A DNA stretch of 64,000 nt from Legionella sp. W10-070 (GCF_900640175.1 NZ_CAAAJC010000008.1:1-64000), one strand, 5' to 3'; shown: positions 44,832-54,475, counted from the first letter of the stretch. Notes: a model not told the origin generated them from the letters alone. Numbers and translations: made by a program.

Positions 44832-45351
44832 GCCAGCAGGTGGTTAGTTTTCTGCTTTCATGTTTAAAGCTAAGGGATGAGTTCTTCAGTTCTTCACTAC
44901 GCTCTAATAATCTTTCTATACTTTCTCCACGCTTGAGGATTTGCTCAAGGTTTTCAAGCATCAATTCACGGGTTTCTGCTAATTGAAGGTTGATTTCCTC
45001 CAGCTTATTATCCTTTGTATATTTTTCAAGGTCATTGGCAACTGTTTGCAGATCCAGTTTTAATCTCAGGAGATAATAGCTTAAGAAATTCATCTGAGTT
45101 TCAGTTAGTTGGGTGTCAAGAACGGCAATACAGTAATCCGAACCCAAGCGTGCAGCATAAAAAAAATAGCCATTTTTTTTTGTGCCCTGGATTTCACCCG
45201 GTATAAGTTTCTCACAAAAGGAAATAATTTCTTGCTTATAGCTGTTTATTGCCTGGCGGGCAAAAAAATTATGGGTAGGTAAGAGGTTATCGGTAGTTAC
45301 CCATTGAAATGGATGTTCACCGAAACGGGCTGCTAAAGCATAACATTTCAT
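44815..45351 (-). CDS. Ykt6-like longin R-SNARE with C-terminal CaaX box (candidate effector)
   Basis: The 178-residue protein resembles eukaryotic Ykt6. Residues 1-105 look like a longin domain. Residues about 118-170 form an R-SNARE coiled coil: AETRELMLENLEQILKRGES, then IERLLERSEELKNSSLSF, with Arg141 in the zero-layer position of the ILKRGE/LLERGEK motif. The tail is TTCWPCNLI: Cys175 begins a CaaX-type box (CNLI) and Cys172 is placed like the palmitoylated Cys of Ykt6. Host prenylation would anchor it to vacuole or ER-Golgi membranes (inference). The ribosome binding site GGGAG is good. The last codons lie in the rdgB remnant. It diverges from the NADAR gene. Confidence 0.8.
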   Translation of the reverse strand: MKCYALAARFGEHPFQWVTTDNLLPTHNFFARQAINSYKQEIISFCEKLIPGEIQGTKKNGYFFYAARLGSDYCIAVLDTQLTETQMNFLSYYLLRLKLDLQTVANDLEKYTKDNKLEEINLQLAETRELMLENLEQILKRGESIERLLERSEELKNSSLSFKHESRKLTTCWPCNLI

Positions 45352-45491
45352 TGTTAATCTCCCTGCAACATAATGTTAGGTTAAGGTAACATGAAATATA
45401 ATAATAGTAAGCAATTATATTAATGATGCTAATTACGCTGAATATCGATTGGTTTTGCTATTATTAGAATAAAGTTCAACTGAGGATTGTA

Positions 45492-46916
45492 ATGTCTTTA
45501 CCCTATATACTGAAAGGCGGAATAAAAATTGCGCCCTTTAAAAGACCGGATATTGAACCCTATGGTGTCTTTGCCAATACGACTTCCCCAGGAAAATACC
45601 CAATCAGGCAAAAAGTTGACATGGACGGAAAGCAGGTTGCGATTAACTGGCCTTCCTCAGAGCATGCCTACCATGCGCAAAAAATTCTTCACTTGAAAGG
45701 CAAACTGGAGCCAAGCCATCCAGCACAAAAGACATTAACTGAAATGTTAACCAATATTGCATCAACCAATAAAGAATTCTCGCCAAGAAAAGATTATGAT
45801 CCCCTTGTTGCCAGGTATCTTCCTGTTCTACGCAGTCAGGGGCTTAATGTTGAAGATAAAAAAACTTTTGATGCACTTTGTGATGCTGATTATCATGCAG
45901 TCAAAAATCCTACAGGGAAACGAGAAACGCTCACTTTTATGAGAAAAGTAATTCAGCTTAAGTTGGAGCAGCATGCTGAGTTACGCGAAAAAGCAATCGA
46001 ATGTGCAAAATCAGGGATAATCCCTGTAGAAGTTAGCCAGTATGATAATAACTGGGCTTCTGGTCCGGAGGGTAAAGGAGAGAACATGCTTGGCCTCATT
46101 CTGCTGGAGGAAGGGAATAAATTACTTGAAAAGCAGGGAGGGACTCCGGCTATCCCTGACCCGAAAGAAGCTTATAAGCGATTAAATACAGTTGATTTAG
46201 CGCATAATACATTAGCCCAGAGGTTAGAGCCGGATAGTTTGCATTGGGTAATCCCGCAGAAAATTTTCCAACCTGATTTACCCAATACTTCTCATAAATG
46301 GGAGCAGCTCCAGGAGAAAGACAGGCAACAATCAAAATCTGGTTTTATCATATATGAGCCAGGTGAAATAGCAACAAGCCTGTTGTCGAGGCAAGAGATA
46401 GAAAGTCAGCTTAAAAAAGGAACTGTTCCGCTGATATCTGAAAAAAGTTCTGTTGTTGAGCGCTATATCCGTAGTGAAAAAGAGCAATATAGAAATGATG
46501 CTGCTGATATTATCGCGGTCTATTCTGTCAAGAGCGTGATGAATAATCTTGACTCCCAAGTAGCTATCCAGGCTGTTGAAAATAGCCGCGCAGGGACTCA
46601 GGGACACGATGCTCATGCGCTGAAAGTAAAATTCAATTCGCAGGCAGAAGCGCAGGCGTTTTGTGAAAAACTATATAGGGAGCATGGGATTCACAGCCAT
46701 ACTTTCGGAGCGGATAAAATGAAAACCCCTCAAAATGGGGCTGTTTTTTTAACCAAAAGTGATCTGGAAAAAATTGCTTCCCATTGCCAGATTGCAAAGG
46801 AAAAAGGAACAGGCGCTCTGGTATATGAAACAAAAATTAACGCTCTTGCCCAAAATAAGGCTGAAAAAATAACGGTGGAAGATATAACAACTCCAGGTAC
46901 TAGATATAATCATTGA
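45492..46916 (+). CDS. NADAR-domain protein with unknown C-terminal half
   Basis: Residues about 20-225 fit the NADAR (YbiA-like) fold, which acts on ADP-ribose- or riboflavin-pathway-related N-glycosidic bonds. Motifs are YGVFANTTSPGKYPI, WPSSEHAYHAQKIL and SQYDNNWASGPEGKGENMLGLILLEEGN, containing the family's conserved Glu and Asp-x-x-Trp. The C-terminal 230 residues are unlike anything I recognise and are hydrophilic. No signal peptide is present. Divergence from a SNARE-like gene and the hydrophilic tail make a secreted effector plausible. Against that, many bacteria carry ordinary NADAR enzymes. Confidence 0.7.
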   Translation: MSLPYILKGGIKIAPFKRPDIEPYGVFANTTSPGKYPIRQKVDMDGKQVAINWPSSEHAYHAQKILHLKGKLEPSHPAQKTLTEMLTNIASTNKEFSPRKDYDPLVARYLPVLRSQGLNVEDKKTFDALCDADYHAVKNPTGKRETLTFMRKVIQLKLEQHAELREKAIECAKSGIIPVEVSQYDNNWASGPEGKGENMLGLILLEEGNKLLEKQGGTPAIPDPKEAYKRLNTVDLAHNTLAQRLEPDSLHWVIPQKIFQPDLPNTSHKWEQLQEKDRQQSKSGFIIYEPGEIATSLLSRQEIESQLKKGTVPLISEKSSVVERYIRSEKEQYRNDAADIIAVYSVKSVMNNLDSQVAIQAVENSRAGTQGHDAHALKVKFNSQAEAQAFCEKLYREHGIHSHTFGADKMKTPQNGAVFLTKSDLEKIASHCQIAKEKGTGALVYETKINALAQNKAEKITVEDITTPGTRYNH

Positions 46917-47143
46917 TAGTTGTGAAAAGTTGAATTCGTTGCACCCAGTCGATTGACTTTCCCTTTTCTGGTCGCTGTCAATGTCTGATAAATGAGGGGG
47001 CTGGAAATGACAGCCTTTAAAAACAACACAACTATATCAGTTTGGTCGGAAACATCCCTGCTACCTCAGTCCTCCACCGCCAATGGGTCAACGAGTGAGG
47101 TGGTTATACCTGATTGAAGGACAAATTTTCACCAGATAACTCT

Positions 47144-48631
47144 CTAGTGGGCTCCATCTAATAACTTTTGGGCTTCATCAGGTTTGTTATGAACGCCGAA
47201 CAAATCAATAATGGTAGCTGTTGCTTCATTCGTGCCTTTAATGTCAACGGTAATGCCTTGACGTCTAAATTTGATAACAACTTTATCTAAGGAGGAGACG
47301 GATGTAATGTCCCAGAAGTGAGCGCCACTGATATCGATTACCACTTTATCAAGTGCTTCCTCAAAGTTAAAGGCATGCACAAACTGCTCGGATGACACGA
47401 AGAAAATTTGTCCGCGTACTGTATAGGTGCGGCAATTTTTTTCTTGATCCATCACTGATAAAACAGTGCTGAAGCGTCCCACTTTATTGGCGAAAAATAG
47501 TGAGGCAAACAACACGCCAGCCAATACGCCATAGGCCAGGTTATGGGTCGCCACCACAACCACTACTGTTGCAAGCATCACTATATTGGATGACAGAGGA
47601 TGCTTTTTTAAATTACGAACGGAATCCCAGGAAAAGGTACCAATCGATACCATAATCATCACCGCCACTAATGCTGCCATTGGGATACGTGAAACCCAAT
47701 CACTTAAAAAGACCACCATAATCAGCAGTGCAACACCAGCGGTTAATGTCGATAAACGGCCACGGCCTCCGGACTTGATGTTAATGACAGATTGGCCAAT
47801 CATAGCACAGCCGGCCATGCCCCCAAGAAATCCTGCAATTACATTAGAAATCCCTTGCCCTTTACATTCTCTGTTTTTATCGCTGGCAGTATCGGTTAAA
47901 TCATCAACTATGGTAGCAGTCATCATCGATTCTAATAATCCTACAATAGCTAATGCTAAGGAGTAAGGAAAGATAATTTGCAAGGTTTCAAAATTCAAGG
48001 GGACATCCGGCCAGAGAAAAATTGGCAAGGTGTCGGGCAGAGCCCCCATGTCTCCTACAGTGCGTACAGGCAGGCTGAAGGTTATCGAAATAGCGGTCAA
48101 TACAATAATAGATACCAATGGCGATGGGATGGTTTTATTAAGGTAGGGAAACAAATAGATAATAGCGAGACCACCAGCAGTCATTGCATATACATGCCAG
48201 GTTACATGAATTAGTTCAGGAAGCTGGGCTAAAAAGATAAGGATGGCTAATGCGTTGACAAAGCCTGTCACGACCGAGCGGGAAACAAAACGCATCAGGC
48301 TGCCAAGTTTCAGGTAGCCGGAAATTATCTGCAGAATACCTGTGAGTACCGTTGCTGCAAGCAAGTATTGCAAGCCATGAGATTTCACCAGCGTTATCAT
48401 CAGCAGCGCCATAGCTCCTGTTGCTGCTGAAATCATTCCTGTCCTTCCACCTGTAAGGGCGCTGACGGTAGCTATTGCGAAGGAGGCATACAATCCGATT
48501 TTGGGATCAACGCCGGCAATGATGGAGAAGGCAATGGCTTCAGGAATAAGAGCTAAAGCAACGACAATGCCTGCTAACAAATCGCCTCGAAGATTGCCAA
48601 GCCAGTCTTGGCGTGTCGAAGAAAATAACAC
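47144..48631 (-). CDS. SulP-family anion transporter with STAS domain
   Basis: About ten to twelve membrane helices start with [21 protein letters not shown] and include the SulP signature region [19 protein letters not shown] and [21 protein letters not shown] cytoplasmic STAS domain follows ([32 protein letters not shown]). The family moves sulfate, bicarbonate or other anions; substrate cannot be read. The start is GTG with AGGAT upstream. A second, different SulP gene lies 3.3 kb away next to carbonic anhydrase. Confidence 0.9.
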   Translation of the reverse strand: MLFSSTRQDWLGNLRGDLLAGIVVALALIPEAIAFSIIAGVDPKIGLYASFAIATVSALTGGRTGMISAATGAMALLMITLVKSHGLQYLLAATVLTGILQIISGYLKLGSLMRFVSRSVVTGFVNALAILIFLAQLPELIHVTWHVYAMTAGGLAIIYLFPYLNKTIPSPLVSIIVLTAISITFSLPVRTVGDMGALPDTLPIFLWPDVPLNFETLQIIFPYSLALAIVGLLESMMTATIVDDLTDTASDKNRECKGQGISNVIAGFLGGMAGCAMIGQSVINIKSGGRGRLSTLTAGVALLIMVVFLSDWVSRIPMAALVAVMIMVSIGTFSWDSVRNLKKHPLSSNIVMLATVVVVVATHNLAYGVLAGVLFASLFFANKVGRFSTVLSVMDQEKNCRTYTVRGQIFFVSSEQFVHAFNFEEALDKVVIDISGAHFWDITSVSSLDKVVIKFRRQGITVDIKGTNEATATIIDLFGVHNKPDEAQKLLDGAH

Positions 48632-49083
48632 TTAATTCATCCTGTTTACTTATGAATAGAATACCAACGCCCAGCCCGTCAGGAACTGAATTTGCAAAAA
48701 TACCTCAAAGGCTGATTGATCAGTCTGGTTTCAGGAATGGGGAAAAGGAAGGGTTAGCGTTAAGGTGGTGTAGTCATCAGTTATATTGGTGATTAAAAGA
48801 TTGCCACTTTAGATTAATTAAAGGCAATAATCAAGTATTGTCTCAATTGCGGGTGCGATTAAAACTAAATGGTTAGTACTTTGGCATTCTTGATACGTTT
48901 CGACAAGTCAAAAAAGGTCGTTGCGAGCGTTAGCGAAGTGAAGGCACATCGTTCGCCATGATGATGTTCTAATGGCGAAGCCCTGCAATGAGTTCAAGAG
49001 TCTCAGATAATAACAGGCGATCCTATGTTGTTAATTGTATGTTAGGCTTAAGGAAGGATGATTCTTTTTTGTGGGATAACATT
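48632..49083. other. Intergenic stretch with no clear gene
   Basis: Between the divergent SulP and universal stress genes I see no supported coding frame. GTCGTTGCGAGCGTTAGCG near 48920 looks like part of a dispersed genomic repeat. The longer frame of the stress protein starting at 48988 is not preferred because its first 32 residues are not conserved in style. Confidence 0.4.
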
Positions 49084-49968
49084 ATGACATTAAATAATTT
49101 ATTGATTGCCAGCGATTTCTCAAAACATGCTGACTGGGCTTTTCAGCGGGCGAGCAGTATAGCGAAGCTAAATCAGGCTCGCCTCCATTTTCTCCATGTA
49201 TTGGTGCAACCATTACTAAGTAGTGTCGCACAGTTTTCGGCGACTGAATTACAGCAAGGTTACTTGTCTGAAAAAAAGAAAATTGAAGGGAAGCTGTTAA
49301 AGAAGTTAAAAGATAATATTCATCAATTATCTGCCAGTGTTTCTGTAGTACTGGGCCGCGCGGCTGATGAGATTGTAAGGTATGCTGATGAGAGCGATTG
49401 CGAACTGATTATCGTTGGGGCCCATGGCAGCTATTATATCAATGATTATGTGTTAGGTACGACCTCCAGTTCCATTATCAGGCAAAGTCATGTGCCGGTG
49501 ATGTTGATAAAAAAAGAACCTGTTTTTGATTACGACAGGATATTGATAGCCACCGATCTTTCTAAAGTAAGTAAAGAGGCAGTGGAATATACTTTTAATT
49601 GTTTTCCTGGGGCAACGTTTCAGTTACTTCATATTGTTGATATTTATTATCGACAGTTCCTCAACTTAACTGATTTGGATGAAGAACTTGACGGCACTAA
49701 AAACGCTAAAACAAAAGATATTTTTGAAAATCTCGATGATTTTCTCAGTCAATGTGACGTAGATAAAAGAAAATTTGAGAAAAAAATTATTGGTGGTTAT
49801 TTTGCCGATGCTATCATTAAACAGGCAAATAAATGGAATGCTGATTTGTTGGCATTTGGTACCCAGGGAAAATCAGGACTACATTACTTGCTTATGGGCA
49901 GTGTTGCCAAACGAATTCTTCATCTTAGTTCAATGGATATGCTTGCTGTGCCTCCAAAATCCTCCTGA
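49084..49968 (+). CDS. Tandem universal stress protein (UspA x2)
   Basis: Two UspA domains in tandem. The first begins NNLLIASDFSKHADWAFQRA and includes CELIIVGAHGSYYINDYVLGTTSSSIIRQSHVPVMLI, close to the ATP-binding G-x2-G-x9-G-S/T motif. The second begins YDRILIATDLSKVSKEAV and ends with ADLLAFGTQGKSGLHYLLMGSVAKRIL, a full nucleotide-binding motif. The role is stress protection in general. The ATG at 49084 opens the first domain; a longer frame begins at 48988. Confidence 0.88.
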   Translation: MTLNNLLIASDFSKHADWAFQRASSIAKLNQARLHFLHVLVQPLLSSVAQFSATELQQGYLSEKKKIEGKLLKKLKDNIHQLSASVSVVLGRAADEIVRYADESDCELIIVGAHGSYYINDYVLGTTSSSIIRQSHVPVMLIKKEPVFDYDRILIATDLSKVSKEAVEYTFNCFPGATFQLLHIVDIYYRQFLNLTDLDEELDGTKNAKTKDIFENLDDFLSQCDVDKRKFEKKIIGGYFADAIIKQANKWNADLLAFGTQGKSGLHYLLMGSVAKRILHLSSMDMLAVPPKSS

Positions 49969-49997
49969 TTATTACCAAGGCAGGGGAAAGCATCAAA

Positions 49998-51101
49998 TCA
50001 TGGGGGGGGTGGATTGCTATGTATATCTTCGTCACCATGCTGCTGAACGGCGTTGGAGGATTTGTTAAAAAATGGTCGGGAGCTTCTCCGGAGACTTGAT
50101 TGTGGCTGTGTACTGAGGTCGCTGGTCTTGTTTTCCCCTAAAAGGGCTTTCTCCAAGGCAGCATCTATATCTTTGCAGAAATGGGGGTCTTCTTCCATTG
50201 GGGATGAATAAAACGGTGCCAGTTCCAATGCATGCTGAGCAGCGATGACCTCGATAATATTCTCTTTCTTCCTGTCTTTTTCTGATGCAAGGATAGCTTT
50301 TTGGAGAATGGCATCTTTTTCTGTCAGGGTCGGAGAACGGTCTTTTTCCAGTATTTTTGCATCAAACTGATGGAATTGCCGTTGGTTTAAAGAGACAAGG
50401 TAATATTGCTGATCGGTAATCGCTAAGCGCTTCTCCTTGTCGAGATCAATGTCTTCTTCGCTATAACCAGGAATATAAGGACCTCCCAGTTTATCCACAA
50501 GAGAAACATCCGTAATCGGATAAGAATCGAGATCGCGAGTATTCCAGCCATAACTAAGCCTGTTCATGTAAAATGCATTGATATTGGGATTACTCTTGAG
50601 GTATTGATAGGTAAATTGAAGTAAACCGTTAAGCAATGCCAATCGTACGGTCTCATTGACTGCATATTTGGTGTTCACTTCAAAGAAATTGGCGACCAAG
50701 ACTATTTTCCCCTCCTCGGTTTCTGCCAGATAAAGCCAAATAAGTGCCGCCGGTCGATTGGTCGCTTTATCAACAGCGACATGAAATAACAAGGCATCGT
50801 CCATACGGCGTTGCACCATGGCTTGAAATTGAGGATTTGTGGTTGCCAGGCAGCAACCTACCTCATCTCCCAAAAAGAAGGTCATTATTTTATCTTTCGG
50901 CCATTGTTCTACACTGAAATGGAAAATGCTTTTTTTATTCGGAGTGTTGGTTTTTTGTTCTTCCTTGAGCAGCCCGACCTGATCGATAGTATGTTGGACA
51001 AATTCTTTAAACTGGGTGGAAGTTTCTGCAAAATGCTGATCTAATGCCCGAATATTGCTGATGATTTTATCTACCAATACTTTCATATGCGGTTTTGCCA
51101 T
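49998..51101 (-). CDS. Unknown Legionella-type protein, probably 5'-truncated
   Basis: A 367-residue frame with an N-terminal helical part (LVDKIISNIRALDQHFAET), a mixed alpha/beta middle (IMTFFLGDEVGCCLAT, LLFHVAVDKATNRPAALIWLYLAE, IVLVANFFEV) that faintly recalls an acetyltransferase fold, and a charged, Ser/Pro-rich C-terminus ending in NPPPP. No family is recognised with confidence. The open frame runs 33 codons upstream of the first ATG without any standard start (RLNAIIKYIEQLQKS), up to about 15 bases from the repeat element at 51217. This suggests that the original 5' end was lost. Confidence 0.5.
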   Translation of the reverse strand: MAKPHMKVLVDKIISNIRALDQHFAETSTQFKEFVQHTIDQVGLLKEEQKTNTPNKKSIFHFSVEQWPKDKIMTFFLGDEVGCCLATTNPQFQAMVQRRMDDALLFHVAVDKATNRPAALIWLYLAETEEGKIVLVANFFEVNTKYAVNETVRLALLNGLLQFTYQYLKSNPNINAFYMNRLSYGWNTRDLDSYPITDVSLVDKLGGPYIPGYSEEDIDLDKEKRLAITDQQYYLVSLNQRQFHQFDAKILEKDRSPTLTEKDAILQKAILASEKDRKKENIIEVIAAQHALELAPFYSSPMEEDPHFCKDIDAALEKALLGENKTSDLSTQPQSSLRRSSRPFFNKSSNAVQQHGDEDIHSNPPPP

Positions 51102-51216
51102 AGCATTTGCAATATATGATTCGGCGGGAATTGATTTTTGCAGTTGTTCGATGTATTTGATAATGGCGTTTAGCCGCTCTTTATTGGTGCAATTATTTTA
51201 TTTTAAATTATCCTGC

Positions 51217-51319
51217 GTAGCCTGGTGAAAGCGCAAAGCGCTGTAACCCAGGTTTTCATCGTGAAATGTCTGTTCATCTGAATCCTGGGTTACGGTTCTT
51301 TGAACCTGTACCCAGGCTA
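51217..51319. repeat. REP-like inverted repeat, about 103 bases
   Basis: GTAGCCTGGT at the left and ACCCAGGCTAC at the right are inverted ends. GTAACCCAGGTTTTCAT and its near complement GAATCCTGGGTTACGG form the inner arms. It lies between the carbonic anhydrase stop and the truncated frame. Confidence 0.65.
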
Positions 51320-51348
51320 CACACTAATTGCATTATCTGTTGCAAGCA

Positions 51349-51981
51349 TTAGCTCAGGTTATCAAAAAACTCAACTTCCCCGTTATCAATATTGTACAAG
51401 CCGCCAATGATGGCTATTTTCTGTTGGCTCAATAGTTTATTGAGGATATTGCTGCGGCTGCTTATTTCTTCTGCGGTATGTTTAATATTTAGCCTGGTAA
51501 CCTGCTGCATAAATTCCGGGGTATCCGGTTGAAGATGAGGGCAAGAGGTCTTGGTTTTTTCAATTACCGGACCGATTTTATGCAGTAGCTGGCTTAAGTA
51601 ACCTAGTTCTACGCCGTTACAGGCTCCCTGGATTGCACCACAGCCACTATGTCCTACCACGGCGATAAGTTTGGCGCCGACAACATCACAAGCAAATTCC
51701 AGGCTGCCAACAATGTCATCATTCAGGATATTACCGGCAATTCGCAGGCTAAAAATATCCCCTAGCCCTTGGTCAAAAATCAGCTCTGCGGGGGTGCGGG
51801 AATCCATGCAACTTAAAACAGCGGCAAAAGGATGCTGGCCCTGGGAGGTTTCGTTGACCTGCTGCAATAAGTTTCGATTAATCTTCAGATTGCTGACAAA
51901 ACGGCGGTTGCCGGCTTTCAGCAGTTCAATCGCCTGTTTGGGGCTAATGCGTTGTTGTTGTTCTTTTGTCAGGGTGTACAT
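51349..51981 (-). CDS. Beta-class carbonic anhydrase
   Basis: The zinc enzyme interconverts carbon dioxide and bicarbonate. Zinc ligands and the Asp-Arg pair are visible: LSCMDSRTPAELIFDQGLGDIFSLRIAGN and AVVGHSGCGAIQGA. Its start overlaps the stop of the upstream SulP gene by 13 bases, so the two are translationally coupled and likely form a bicarbonate uptake and supply pair. Confidence 0.95.
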   Translation of the reverse strand: MYTLTKEQQQRISPKQAIELLKAGNRRFVSNLKINRNLLQQVNETSQGQHPFAAVLSCMDSRTPAELIFDQGLGDIFSLRIAGNILNDDIVGSLEFACDVVGAKLIAVVGHSGCGAIQGACNGVELGYLSQLLHKIGPVIEKTKTSCPHLQPDTPEFMQQVTRLNIKHTAEEISSRSNILNKLLSQQKIAIIGGLYNIDNGEVEFFDNLS

Positions 51982-53501
51982 GGTGGTATTCCTCTTAATT
52001 CAACGGAGATTTCTTTGGTTTTAGCACTATGAAGAAAATTGTCAATAACTTCCCGCACATCATTATCAATAAATTTGGAGCGGCTGCCGTCAATAATCAG
52101 GATAGCCTTAGGCGGGATTTTCTTAAGATCATGGATAATGCTGCCTTTATTCAAAAAAGATACTTCTTCGGCGAGTTCGATATGATAAATCATCCCTTCC
52201 TCGGCAAAGACTTTGGTTTCATGCGAATTTAAATAGCTGTGACGCAAGATAATAAAGACTGCCACAGCAAAGCCGATGCTGATACCAAAGAGTAAATCAT
52301 TGACTACAATCCCTGTAATAGTGATAACAAATGGTATAAATTGTTCCCAACCCATTTTATACATCTGTTTAAAAACAGCTGGATTAGCCAGTTTATAACC
52401 AATAATGACAAGGATAGCGGCAAGTGAGGACAAGGGTATTCTATTTAACAGCCCTGGGATAGTTAGTACGCAAATGAGGAGAAATACGCCGTGTAAAATC
52501 GTTGATAGTTTGCTTTTGGCGCCAAAAGCAATATTCGCTGAGCTTCGTACAATTACCTGAGTGATTGGCAGTCCACCGATTAAGGAGGACATGATATTTC
52601 CCAGGCCTTGAGCTTTTAACTCACGGTTGGTGGGGGTAACCCTTTTATGGGGGTCGAGTTTGTCTGTCGCTTCAACACACAACAAGGTTTCCAGGCTTGC
52701 AACCAGGGCAATAACGATGGCTACCCGATATACTTCCAGCTTGCCAAGCATGCTGAAATCAGGCAGGGTGAGGGCGCCTGCCAGATCAGCAATTCTGTGG
52801 AACTCCGGTATTTGTACCAGCTCAGACGGCTCGAGGTAGAAAGGAAACCAATGACGCTCATAGAGCCAGGCAAGCAAAAGTCCAAACAGTACTACAACCA
52901 AAGGGGCTTGCAGGATTGCGAAGATTTGATGTCTTTTGGCAATGATGCTCTCCCAAAAAATCATGATGGTCAATGATACTACACTGATTATTACCACCCC
53001 AGGGTTGATATGGTCAAAAGCTTCCTCAATATGGAAAAAATCCAGCCGTCCATTCGTCAATTCCGTTAATAACGGGGATACGTCATAACCTAGCAAATGC
53101 GGGATTTGTTTTAAAATGATAATGATGCCAATGCCGCTTAACATACCTTTGATTACCGCAGATGGGAAATAATAGGCAATAATTCCGCCACGCAGAAAGC
53201 CGGCAATGACTTGCAAAATTCCGGCTATCAATCCCGCCAGTAAAAATGCTTCCCAGGAGCCCAACGACTCTCTCGCTCCCAGGACGATTGCCACTAAACC
53301 GGCTGCAGGCCCGCTAACCCCTAATGCTGACCCACTTGCTATACCAACAACAATCCCTCCGACCACACCGGCAATAATTCCGGAAAACATGGGAGCTTCC
53401 GAAGCCAGGGCGATGCCAAGGCATAAAGGTAGAGCAACCAGAAATACAACCAGTGAAGCTTGTAAATCATGTTTAATATGAACAAAAATTCCTTTTGTCA
53501 C
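51969..53501 (-). CDS. SulP-family transporter, probable bicarbonate transporter
   Basis: Membrane helices begin DLQASLVVFLVALPLCLGIALASEAP, with the SulP region GSALGVSGPAAGLVAIVLGA. A later segment is SSLIGGLPITQVIVRSSANI. A short STAS domain ends the protein (ILIIDGSRSKFIDNDVREVI). Overlap with carbonic anhydrase argues for bicarbonate as substrate, as in known SulP-carbonic anhydrase pairs. The start is GTG preceded by AAGGAG. Confidence 0.9.
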   Translation of the reverse strand: MTKGIFVHIKHDLQASLVVFLVALPLCLGIALASEAPMFSGIIAGVVGGIVVGIASGSALGVSGPAAGLVAIVLGARESLGSWEAFLLAGLIAGILQVIAGFLRGGIIAYYFPSAVIKGMLSGIGIIIILKQIPHLLGYDVSPLLTELTNGRLDFFHIEEAFDHINPGVVIISVVSLTIMIFWESIIAKRHQIFAILQAPLVVVLFGLLLAWLYERHWFPFYLEPSELVQIPEFHRIADLAGALTLPDFSMLGKLEVYRVAIVIALVASLETLLCVEATDKLDPHKRVTPTNRELKAQGLGNIMSSLIGGLPITQVIVRSSANIAFGAKSKLSTILHGVFLLICVLTIPGLLNRIPLSSLAAILVIIGYKLANPAVFKQMYKMGWEQFIPFVITITGIVVNDLLFGISIGFAVAVFIILRHSYLNSHETKVFAEEGMIYHIELAEEVSFLNKGSIIHDLKKIPPKAILIIDGSRSKFIDNDVREVIDNFLHSAKTKEISVELRGIPPCTP

Positions 53502-53789
53502 TCTTGGTCTCCTTGAAGTCCAGATGTAGAATGATTTTTAAACTAGCACCGCTTGTTTTCACAATCGGTTTGAGTATCCAGAGTTGAGTGCCGCCAGAAG
53601 GTAATGCGTTAACCTGTTGGACTTACCACACCTATTAATACATCAGGGTGTATCCTCAATCAAGTTTTTTGGCTGCAAAGGCGGCTAATTGCTATTAATT
53701 AATCATCTGCGGTCCTGCCTCAAAAGTAATAGGCACACGTTCTGTTTTTCGGAGAAAGCGGTTGTAGAGTATGACTGTTGTTAGCCAAT

Positions 53790-53822
53790 GATAGTGGTCT
53801 GTTATTCATGCTGACCACTATC
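53790..53822. other. Hairpin downstream of the 53846 gene
   Basis: GATAGTGGTC and GACCACTATC form a perfect 10-base stem around a 13-base loop, just beyond the stop of the leftward gene. It may be a terminator, though no T-run follows. Nothing else is clear in the 344-base gap 53502-53845. Confidence 0.45.
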
Positions 53823-53845
53823 TCGACGCTATTGTTTATCAGGGG

Positions 53846-54475
53846 CTATTGATAACTTATCACTGTCCGTTGTTGCGCCGGTGATGCTGTTTCCTCTAAA
53901 AGAGGCTCTCTCTCTTCTGGCGTAGAAAAAAGACAGTCAAACGTCCGGGATAGGAAAACCTTGACTGACTTCTTATTTCTTTCAGATTCCGACCTGTCTA
54001 AAGGGAGGCTGCCGGGCTGTTGTCGGGACAACGCCTCGTTTATCCTGTCGTCAAGGTGTTTATCCTCCGCTGCTAGTTCTGCCAACATCGGATGAACGAA
54101 ATCATTTTTTGGAGTGAAGCTATGCCACTGCATTTTTCTAAAGTCTTCTCCTGAGTTTGTTTCGCGATGAAAAGTGGGTTCAGGTAAATGATCAAATATG
54201 AAAAATAACCGATTTTTACCTCTTATCTGTCCCACACCTATAACCGTTGCACTACGTTCTTCTTTTTCATTTTTGGCTTTTAATATGACCCTTTGTAGAA
54301 AATAAGTATCAAATTGTTTGAATGCTTCATCACTTATATCCAGGGTTAAATTATGCCCGTTGAATTTGACTTTGATTTCTTGCGGGTGAAGTTTGTCTAC
54401 GATGGCTTGCTTTACTTTTTCAATCAATGTTGGCTTCTCTGATTTTACTGATAACTGCTTATATTGGGTTTTCAA
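53846..54475 (-). CDS. Unknown protein, paralogue 1 of a two-member family
   Basis: The 209-residue product starts at TTG after GTAAGGAGA. The central part, LDISDEAFKQFDTYFLQRV and TVIGVGQIRGKNRLFFIFDH, then DFVHPMLAELA, aligns with the product of 56504-57163 (LAITEEALAEYGTHFLARI, TIIGVAEFGEEKELFFILDH, DYVHPVLEDYA). The core looks like a small alpha/beta domain. Hydrophilic, Glu-rich C-terminus (STPEEREPLLEETAS) is compatible with a Dot/Icm signal. No signal peptide. Function unknown. Confidence 0.6.
   Translation of the reverse strand: MKTQYKQLSVKSEKPTLIEKVKQAIVDKLHPQEIKVKFNGHNLTLDISDEAFKQFDTYFLQRVILKAKNEKEERSATVIGVGQIRGKNRLFFIFDHLPEPTFHRETNSGEDFRKMQWHSFTPKNDFVHPMLAELAAEDKHLDDRINEALSRQQPGSLPLDRSESERNKKSVKVFLSRTFDCLFSTPEEREPLLEETASPAQQRTVISYQ

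Noticed and set aside
53206-53481. Ala/Pro/Thr-rich plus-strand frame
   Set aside because: It is the complement of SulP membrane helices and has no start signal.
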